Shown: one piece after another, positions 15,578 to 21,638 of the stretch
Numbering within the stretch: the first letter of the stretch is position 1
How the letters are laid out: the number at the start of each line of letters is the position of its first letter
Assembly (NCBI GenBank): GCA_025936755.1
Contig: JAICSS010000009.1
Coordinates: 27,183-91,182, forward strand
From: Solirubrobacterales bacterium
Lineage (GTDB): Bacteria; Actinomycetota; Thermoleophilia; Solirubrobacterales; 70-9
DNA length: 64,000 nt
Direction: 5' to 3'
The notes under the pieces: generated by a model
What the model was told of the DNA's origin: nothing
The model's input: the letters and a program-made list of their open reading frames with translations, nothing else
Database searches by the model: none
Program-made: the position numbers and the translations under genes

Positions 15578-17145
15578 GGGCAGCGACGGTAGACGACCCA
15601 CGACTCGTTGCGGACCACCTCTTCGAACCCCGGCGGAGGCGGGAAGGAGGCCCTGGTCGGGTCGTTGGGGTCGAGGATGAAGTTGTGGATGACGAAGGGG
15701 CTGGCGGGGGCGACGAAGTAGCCGCGCTTCGGCGTCCCTTCCTCGCTGGCGCTGACGATCTGCGTCGGCTCGATTTCGAGGCCGAAGGCGAGGCGGGGGA
15801 CGGCGCGGTGGTTGGGGACGGCGATCTTGCCGCAGACGGGCTCGAAGGCGCCGGCGTCGACGAGGTCGGTGAGGTCGTTCTCGATCCGGGCCTGGTTGGT
15901 GAGGTCGGTGTCGACGCGGGAGTCGAGGTCCCACTGGTTCGGGAGCCAGGCGACGAACATCAGGGCGATGAGGGCGGCAAAGACCTGCCAGGCGCGCCGG
16001 GCGGGATGGTCCGGCTCGAGCAGTCGCCAGCCGAGCAGCGCGAGGGCGACGAAGATCGAGAGGATCGCCGCCGCCAGCATCGTGTAGCGGGCGATGATCG
16101 CCAGGCCGGCGGCGCCGAGGAGGGCGAAGGCGAGCAGGGCGAGGAGAGCGGCGGCGATGCCGAGGATCGAGCGGCGGCGCAGGTAGAGGTAGCCGAGCAC
16201 GACCCCGCCGAGGGCACCCACCATGCCTGGCCACTGCAGGACTTCGCCGAGGGCGCGGGGGCCGTAGAGGATCACGTCCACCGGGCCGGTGTGGCGGTTC
16301 AGGGTCTCTACGGTTTCTTTGGTGCCGGTCCAGGAGTAGGTGGGGCTGCCGGTGGTGATCAGGTCGAAGAGGGCCCAGAGGAGCGGGGCCGCTACTGCCA
16401 GGGCGATTAACGCGGGCGGGGGAGGGGAGAGGGCATCCCTTGCTCGGACAAAAGCCGACCTAATTAGGCCGGCTTTTTGAGTATCCGCCCGCTCAAGGGA
16501 TGCCCTCTCCCCTGCTGCTTCGGAGCGTTGGCGGGATCCCGCTGGACTCCAAGCGAGATAGATCAGGTAGGCGATGGAGAAGAGCCAGGCCTCGGGTCTT
16601 AAGAGGCCGGCGAGGGCGAGGAGGGCTAGGACGGGCCAGCCGGCCTTTGGCTTCTTGGCCTCTAGGAGGAGGGCTCCGAGGCAGAGGGCGATGTAGGGGA
16701 GGTCGATGTAGGCGCGGAGGCCGTTGGAGAGGAAGGGGGCGCGGGTGAGGACGATCGCGGCGGCGAGGGCGCCGATCCAGCGGTCGAACCAGATCGTCCC
16801 GAGGCGGTAGACGAAGTAGCCGATCAGGGCAAGGGAGAGGTAGGCGAGGATCATCGTCACCGTGATCGCACCGTCGCCGAGCGGGGTCGAAACTAGGCCG
16901 ATCAGGTCGGTCAGCGGGTGCGGGGTGGGCGGTAGGGCGGAGCCGTAGTCGGGACTGTCGAGGTGGGCGAGTTCGCGCCCCCAGACCAGGGCGTAGATCG
17001 TGTCGTAGTTGGGGAAGCCGTAGGGGAAGACGAGCAGCAGCGCCGCCGTCACCCCGGCGACCCAGGCGGCCGGCGTCAGCCAGCTGGAGACCCTCGATGG
17101 CACGCGCGGCACCGTATCGGGGACGGCAGAGGGCCGTGGATACAC
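15574..17145 (-). CDS. Multi-spanning glycosyltransferase-like membrane protein (GT39/ArnT-like)
   Basis: 523 residues with about 10-12 membrane helices and a soluble C-terminal domain (from about 400). The first extracytoplasmic loop after helix 1 carries the acidic YDTIYALVWGRELAHLDSPDYG region, and RPEAWLFSIAYLIYLAW follows later, as in polyprenyl-phosphate-sugar-dependent GT-C enzymes. Residues about 211-241 (EAAGERASLERADTQKAG) are a hydrophilic insert between two helices, encoded by a 91-bp palindromic element. It is coupled to the GH114 gene downstream. Donor and acceptor are unknown. Confidence 0.7.
   Translation of the reverse strand: MYPRPSAVPDTVPRVPSRVSSWLTPAAWVAGVTAALLLVFPYGFPNYDTIYALVWGRELAHLDSPDYGSALPPTPHPLTDLIGLVSTPLGDGAITVTMILAYLSLALIGYFVYRLGTIWFDRWIGALAAAIVLTRAPFLSNGLRAYIDLPYIALCLGALLLEAKKPKAGWPVLALLALAGLLRPEAWLFSIAYLIYLAWSPAGSRQRSEAAGERASLERADTQKAGLIRSAFVRARDALSPPPPALIALAVAAPLLWALFDLITTGSPTYSWTGTKETVETLNRHTGPVDVILYGPRALGEVLQWPGMVGALGGVVLGYLYLRRRSILGIAAALLALLAFALLGAAGLAIIARYTMLAAAILSIFVALALLGWRLLEPDHPARRAWQVFAALIALMFVAWLPNQWDLDSRVDTDLTNQARIENDLTDLVDAGAFEPVCGKIAVPNHRAVPRLAFGLEIEPTQIVSASEEGTPKRGYFVAPASPFVIHNFILDPNDPTRASFPPPPGFEEVVRNESWVVYRRCP
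16423..16513. repeat. 91-bp nested palindromic element inside a coding sequence
   Basis: Perfect 20-bp inverted arms (16423-16442 and 16494-16513; left arm AGGGGAGAGGGCATCCCTTG) enclose a second hairpin, AAAAGCCG/CGGCTTTT (16450-16477). The element is in frame in the glycosyltransferase-like gene without creating a stop. Confidence 0.85.
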
Positions 17146-17146
17146 T
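17141..17146 (+). promoter_or_regulatory. TACACT -10-like box upstream of dnaX
   Basis: 13 bases before the dnaX ATG. It implies a leader of only about six bases and lies in the start region of the divergent gene. Confidence 0.35.
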
Positions 17147-17159
17147 GGCCTTCGAGCCG

Positions 17160-18854
17160 ATGAGCGAGTCGACTTCCCTCTACCGCCGTCACCGCCCCGG
17201 GTCCTTCGACGAGGTCGTCGGGCAGACCCACGTCGTCCGCACCCTGCGCAACGCGGTCGAGGGGGGCAAGGTCCACCACGCCTACCTCTTCGTCGGCTCC
17301 CGCGGCACCGGCAAGACCTCGATGGCGAAGATCCTCGCCCGCTCGCTGAACTGCGAGCGCGGCGGCCCGACGGTGACGCCGTGCGGCGAATGCGAGTCCT
17401 GCCTGACGATCGCCAGCGGCACCTCGGTCGACGTGATCGAGATGGACGCCGCCTCCAACCGCTCCGTCGACGACGTCCGCGACCTGCGCGAGCGCGTCGC
17501 CTACGCCCCCACCGGCGGCCGCTGGAAGGTCTACATCCTCGACGAGGCCCACATGCTGACCAAAGAGGCCTGGAACGCCTTCCTGAAGACGCTCGAGGAG
17601 CCGCCGCCGAACACCGTCTTCGTCCTCGCCACCACCGAGTCCCACAAGGTGATGGCGACGATCGCCGACCGCTGCCAGCGCTTCGACTTCCAGCGCCCCT
17701 CGCTGGAGCAGATCTCCGAGGTCCTGACCCGCGTCGCCGCCGCCGAGTCGATCGAGATCGAAGAGGGGGCCGTGGCGATGATCGCCCGCTCGGCCTCGGG
17801 CAGCTTCCGCGACGCCCTCGGCACCCTCGACCAGCTCGTCGCCTTCGGCGGCAGCCGGGTCGAGCTGAAGGACGTGCTGGAGATGCTCGGCGCCGCCGAC
17901 GCCGACCTGCTCTTCGAGGCGGTCGACGCGGTCCTCGCCGAGGACCCGAAGGGCGTCCTGCTCGGAGTCGAGCGGATGGCCCGCTCCGGCCGCGACCCCT
18001 CCCAGTTCGCCCGCGACCTCCTCGCCCACCTGCGCCACCTCCTGATCGCCCAGACGACCGGCGAGGTCCCGACCGGCTTCGTCGTCACCGCCACCGACAC
18101 CGCCCGCATGCAGGCCCAGGCCAGCGCGATCAAGCCGGCGAACCTGGTGCGGACGATCGACGAGCTGGCGAATGCGCTGACGGCTGTACGTGAGGGCGAT
18201 GATGCGCGCCTGGCTGTGGAGATAGCTCTGCTGAAGGCGGCGCGGCCGGATCTCGACCCGGACACGGCCGGCTTGCTGCGGCGGATCGAGAGGTTGGAGG
18301 ACGGGGGCACCCGGCCCGCGGGTCCTGTCACGGCAGGGGACCCCCCATCCCTTCCGGTAGCTAAAGCTTCCTCAGGGATGGTCCCCCCTACCGTGCCACC
18401 CGCGGGAGAGTCCGTTCCCCAGGACGACCCACCTCCAGCGGAAGAGGAAGAGGCTGAAGCGGCCCCTGAGGAAAGTCCTCCGCTGAGTGATGAGCTTTCG
18501 CTGGAGGAGATCCAGCGGGTCTGGCCAGCTGTGCTTCACAAGCTCTCGGAGACTGCCCCGGCTTTGGCGGCGACTTTGGAGGGGGCTCGTCCCGTCAGCT
18601 TTGGGGAGGAGGGACTGCAGGTCGGATTTCCTCCCGAAATGACCTTCAACAAGAAGAAGGCCGACAGCCCCGAGCGGCGCGACACTGTGGCGGCGGCGTT
18701 CGCTGCGGTGACGGGCACGGGGCTGCGGCCCACTTATGTGGTCTTGGAGGGGGAGGCGCCGCCGGATACGCCGGCGCCGGGGAGCGAGGAGATCGACGAG
18801 GATCGGCTGCTGGAGCAGATGAAGAGCGAGTTCGACGCGGAGGAGGTCGGTTAG
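17160..18854 (+). CDS. dnaX: DNA polymerase III subunit gamma/tau
   Basis: 564 residues. The clamp-loader AAA+ ATPase starts MSESTSLYRRHRPGSFDEVVGQ, with Walker A GSRGTGKTS (46-54), the DnaX zinc module C65/C75/C78/C81, Walker B in VYILDEAHML and the sensor ATTESHKV. Domain III follows, then a Pro/Glu-rich linker (about 385-460) and a C-terminal domain (about 465-564). DnaX assembles the clamp loader that places the beta clamp on primed DNA. The linker contains a 92-bp palindromic element with a slippery heptamer, C CCC CCA (18341-18347). It is first in the dnaX-ybaB-recR cluster. ATG 17160 fits the family N-terminus. Confidence 0.96.
   Translation: MSESTSLYRRHRPGSFDEVVGQTHVVRTLRNAVEGGKVHHAYLFVGSRGTGKTSMAKILARSLNCERGGPTVTPCGECESCLTIASGTSVDVIEMDAASNRSVDDVRDLRERVAYAPTGGRWKVYILDEAHMLTKEAWNAFLKTLEEPPPNTVFVLATTESHKVMATIADRCQRFDFQRPSLEQISEVLTRVAAAESIEIEEGAVAMIARSASGSFRDALGTLDQLVAFGGSRVELKDVLEMLGAADADLLFEAVDAVLAEDPKGVLLGVERMARSGRDPSQFARDLLAHLRHLLIAQTTGEVPTGFVVTATDTARMQAQASAIKPANLVRTIDELANALTAVREGDDARLAVEIALLKAARPDLDPDTAGLLRRIERLEDGGTRPAGPVTAGDPPSLPVAKASSGMVPPTVPPAGESVPQDDPPPAEEEEAEAAPEESPPLSDELSLEEIQRVWPAVLHKLSETAPALAATLEGARPVSFGEEGLQVGFPPEMTFNKKKADSPERRDTVAAAFAAVTGTGLRPTYVVLEGEAPPDTPAPGSEEIDEDRLLEQMKSEFDAEEVG
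18315..18406. repeat. 92-bp imperfect palindromic element in the dnaX linker
   Basis: Paired segments from outside in are CCCGCGGG/CCCGCGGG, CACGG/CCGTG, AGGGG/CCCCT and CATCCCT/AGGGATG, around a loop containing GGTAGCTAAAGC. It lies in frame and encodes residues about 386-416 of DnaX. Size and layout match the 91-bp element at 16423. Confidence 0.8.
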
Positions 18855-19202
18855 GTGGCACGTGGAGGCGGTCCCGGAGGCTTCGACATCCAGGGCCTGA
18901 TGAAACAGGCCCAGCAGATGCAGGCGGAGATGCTGGAGGCGCAGGAGAAGCTGAAAGACGAGGTCGTCGAGGCCAGCGCCGGCGGCGGCATGGTCAAGGT
19001 GAAGATGGGCGGCGACCTGACCCTGCGGGAGATCGTCATCGACCCCGAGGCGATCGACCCCGAGGACGCGGAGCTGCTGCAGGAGATGGTCCAGGCCGCG
19101 GTAAACGAGGGCCTGCGCGCCGCCCAGGAGCTCGCCAGCTCGAAGATGGGCGGCATCGCCGGCGGCGACATGGGCGGCCTCGGCGGGATGCTGGGCGGTT
19201 GA
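18855..19202 (+). CDS. ybaB: YbaB/EbfC family nucleoid-associated protein
   Basis: 115 residues from a GTG directly after the dnaX stop. The core is the YbaB fold: DIQGLMKQAQQMQAEMLEAQEKL, then EASAGGGMVKVKMGGDLTLREIVIDPEAI and LLQEMVQAAVNEGLRAAQELA. The C-terminal tail is Gly/Met-rich (GGIAGGDMGGLGGMLGG). The dimer binds DNA and shapes the nucleoid. The conserved gene order with dnaX and recR links it to replication and repair. Confidence 0.95.
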   Translation: MARGGGPGGFDIQGLMKQAQQMQAEMLEAQEKLKDEVVEASAGGGMVKVKMGGDLTLREIVIDPEAIDPEDAELLQEMVQAAVNEGLRAAQELASSKMGGIAGGDMGGLGGMLGG

Positions 19203-19801
19203 GCGAGGGCCCGGCACCGCTGGCGCGCCTGGTCGCCGAGCTCTCGCGGTTGCCGGGGATCGGCCAGCGGACCGCGCAGCGGCTCGCCTTCCACCTCCTG
19301 CGGGCCCCCGACGAAGAGGCGTTCGCCCTCGGCGACGCGATCCGCGAAGTCAAGGAGAAGGTCGGCCTCTGCGAGGAGTGCTTCAACCTCGCCGAGGGGC
19401 CGCAGTGCCGGATCTGCGCCGACCAGAATCGCGACCGGACGACGATCTGCGTGGTCGAGGAGCCGGCCGACGTGATCCCGATCGAGCGCACCCACGAATA
19501 CCGCGGCCTCTACCACGTGCTCGGCGGCGCCCTCTCCCCGATCGACGGCATCGACGCCGAAGACCTGAAGATCGGCGAGCTGCGGCGGCGGGTCGAGCGC
19601 GGCGGCATCGGCGAGGTCGTGCTGGCGACCAACCCGACCACCACCGGCGAGGCCACCGCCCTCCACATCGCCGAGATGCTGCGCGGCGGCCAGGTGACGG
19701 TGACGCGCCTCGCCAGCGGCCTCCCGGTCGGCGCCGACCTCGAGCACGCCGACGAGGTGACCCTGGGGAAGGCGCTCGCGGGCCGAAGAAGCCTGGAATA
19801 A
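19199..19801 (+). CDS. recR: Recombination mediator RecR
   Basis: 200 residues from a TTG that overlaps the ybaB stop by 4 bp. An N-terminal helix-hairpin-helix (LSRLPGIGQRTAQRLAFHLL) is followed by the C4 zinc motif CEECFNLAEGPQCRIC, a Toprim domain (CVVEEPADVIPIERT, then YHVLGGALSPIDGIDAEDL) and the C-terminal Walker-B-like LASGLPVGADLEHADEVTL. With RecF/RecO it loads RecA at gaps. The length is standard. Confidence 0.95.
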   Translation: MSEGPAPLARLVAELSRLPGIGQRTAQRLAFHLLRAPDEEAFALGDAIREVKEKVGLCEECFNLAEGPQCRICADQNRDRTTICVVEEPADVIPIERTHEYRGLYHVLGGALSPIDGIDAEDLKIGELRRRVERGGIGEVVLATNPTTTGEATALHIAEMLRGGQVTVTRLASGLPVGADLEHADEVTLGKALAGRRSLE

Positions 19802-19893
19802 GCGGCACCGGACATCCGTCCTGGACGACCGTCGCGACGCAAATAGCGGCTTTTCGGGCTTCCGGCGTCCGCCGCTTTCGCCAAGGTCGATAT

Positions 19894-20688
19894 GTGCCTG
19901 ACCAGTCGAGCTTCAACCGTCGCCGCGAAGACGGCTCCGCCGCCAGCCGGATCGCCCTCAAGGTGTCCGACTTCCACGCCGATCTTCTTGGCACGTTGCA
20001 CGAGGAGCTTGGAACCAATGGAGAGGATTTCGCCCGCGCTGCCCAGCGCTTGGCTGGGGAGTTCGGTTCGGTGACCGCTGCGGCGGTCGAGGCCGCGAAC
20101 GGGGCGGGGCACCGGGAGGATGCCCTGGGGAGCAACGGCGGGGAGGGCTCCTCGGGCATCCCGCCGGTGTCCCTCGACGGCGCCTCGAGCTCGGTCGAAG
20201 AGCAGATCGAAGAACTTCCCAGCCTCTACCAGCCGGGCCACATGCGCCGGCGCCTGGAACAACTCTTGGAGACGAACCGCCGCTACGGGCACCCCTTCGG
20301 CCTCGCCGTCTTCGACGCCTCCGGCCCCGGCATCCGCCCCGGCGACGTCGCCGGCGGCCAGGAGACCGTGCTCTCGATCCTCGGCGCCGCCCTCCGCGAC
20401 AGCATCCGCATCGTCGACGAAGCCTTCCGCCTCGAAGAGGACGCGATCTGCGTCCTCGCCCCCAACATCGGCACCGTCGAAGGCGTCCAGATGTGCGAGC
20501 GGCTGCTCGGCCAGCTGGACGACCTGGAGAGAGCGGGAGGGCTGCGGATCTGCATCTCGGCCGGGGTCGTCGCCTGCCCCGACCACGGCGCCGACGCCGA
20601 AGAACTTCTGCACAAAGCCGACGCGGCGATGTGGCGCGCCCGCGCGGTTGGACAGCCCGTAGGCGTGGGCCCCTTGCAAGATCGCTAA
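19894..20688 (+). CDS. Degenerate GGDEF-domain protein
   Basis: 264 residues from a GTG with AAGG nine bases upstream. The N-terminal about 70 residues are unassigned and helical; a low-complexity Gly/Ser linker (about 71-94) is encoded by a palindromic element. The rest is a GGDEF fold: MRRRLEQLLETNRRYGHPFGLAVFDASG, LGAALRDSIRIVDEAFRLEEDAICVLAP, and ISAGVVACPDHGADAEELLHKADAAMWRAR. The GGDEF signature itself is replaced by RLEEDA, so diguanylate cyclase activity is unlikely; a regulatory or GTP-binding role is more probable. Confidence 0.8.
   Translation: MPDQSSFNRRREDGSAASRIALKVSDFHADLLGTLHEELGTNGEDFARAAQRLAGEFGSVTAAAVEAANGAGHREDALGSNGGEGSSGIPPVSLDGASSSVEEQIEELPSLYQPGHMRRRLEQLLETNRRYGHPFGLAVFDASGPGIRPGDVAGGQETVLSILGAALRDSIRIVDEAFRLEEDAICVLAPNIGTVEGVQMCERLLGQLDDLERAGGLRICISAGVVACPDHGADAEELLHKADAAMWRARAVGQPVGVGPLQDR
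20106..20173. repeat. 68-bp imperfect palindromic element in the GGDEF gene
   Basis: The left arm from 20106 and the right arm ending at 20173 pair through CACCGG/CCGGTG, GGATGCCC/GGGCATCC and GGAGC/GCTCC. The loop region reads AACGGCGGGGAGGG, nearly identical to the loop of the element at 32084-32151. Confidence 0.75.
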
Positions 20689-20713
20689 CAGTTCCTGCGA
20701 AATCTGCCGATAA
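20686..20713 (+). promoter_or_regulatory. Possible sigma-28 (FliA/WhiG)-type promoter
   Basis: TAAC (20686-20689), 16 bases, then GCCGATAA (20706-20713), close to the TAAA-N15-GCCGATAA consensus. It overlaps the GGDEF stop codon and would drive the MerR-like gene about 85 bp downstream. Confidence 0.35.
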
Positions 20714-20798
20714 CCGGTGTAAACCCGGGAATCGGGTGGGAGAATCTTCACCCGCCGCCGAATAGACGCGCAGTCCACCCGTTCGACCTCTTTATCCA

Positions 20799-21638
20799 AT
20801 GCCAGGAATCCGAACCAACGCCGCCGCCGAAGTCCTCGGCGTAAGCCCGAACACCCTGCGCAGCTGGGAGCGCCGCTACGGCTACCCGACGCCGAAGCGG
20901 ACCCAGGGCAACCACCGCAACTACGAGCTGGTCGAGCTGCAGACCCTGCGCGACGCGCTGGGGGAGACCGGCAACATCTCCTCGGCGATCGAGCTGGCGC
21001 GCCAGCGGCAGGCGGCGCCGGCCAACGACGGCAGCCTCTTCGCCGCCTTCGAGTCCTTCGACGAGTCCGCCGCCGACCGCGCGGTGGAGGAGAGCCTCGC
21101 CCTGCGCTCGCTCGAGCGCACGGTCGAGGAGCTGCTGCTGCCGGCGATCGACAAGCTCGCCGCCGACCCCGAGCGCGAGGCCGAGCTGGAGTTCGCCTCC
21201 CGCTGGGCGACCGGCTGGCTGCACGGCGCCCGCCGCCTCGCCTCCGCCGCCTCCCGCCCGGCCGGGATCCTGCTGCTCGACTCCAGCCACGGGCAGGACG
21301 CCGAGGAGGTCCACACCCAGGCCCTCGACCTCGCCCTGCGCCGCGCCGGCTTCCGCGTCCTCGTCCTCTCCAACGAGCTCGGCGACGACCGCCTCGGTCG
21401 CGCCCTCGACGCCCTCGACCCCACCGCGATCGTCCTCTGCGGCCCCGGCGCCGACACCCAGGGCGCCGTCAAGCTGGTCCGCAAGATCCGCGAGCTCGGC
21501 TTCGTCGCCCCGCTTTACGGCTTCCGCGCCGACGGCCTGATCGGCGCCGCCGTCCCCTCCGCCGGCCACATGCCGAGCGAGGTGACGGGGATGCTGAATT
21601 CAGATCTTCGGCGCCGCGCGGTTCAGGCTTTCGCCTGA
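20799..21638 (+). CDS. MerR-type regulator with a C-terminal cobalamin-binding-like domain
   Basis: 279 residues. The MerR helix-turn-helix is at the N-terminus (TNAAAEVLGVSPNTLRSWERRYGYPTPKRTQGNHRNY), followed by a helical bundle (about 75-145) and a Rossmann-like domain (about 150-240) arranged as in CarH/LitR light sensors. The B12-domain histidine may be retained (EEVHTQAL), but the usual D-x-H-x-x-G is incomplete. It is therefore uncertain whether it binds adenosylcobalamin or only keeps the fold. It ends in a 16-bp convergent overlap with the mmpL gene. Confidence 0.75.
   Translation: MPGIRTNAAAEVLGVSPNTLRSWERRYGYPTPKRTQGNHRNYELVELQTLRDALGETGNISSAIELARQRQAAPANDGSLFAAFESFDESAADRAVEESLALRSLERTVEELLLPAIDKLAADPEREAELEFASRWATGWLHGARRLASAASRPAGILLLDSSHGQDAEEVHTQALDLALRRAGFRVLVLSNELGDDRLGRALDALDPTAIVLCGPGADTQGAVKLVRKIRELGFVAPLYGFRADGLIGAAVPSAGHMPSEVTGMLNSDLRRRAVQAFA

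Noticed and set aside
16450..16478. Intrinsic terminator marking a gene end inside 15574-17145
   Set aside because: The reading frame and membrane-protein homology continue on both sides; the hairpin is part of the inserted palindrome.
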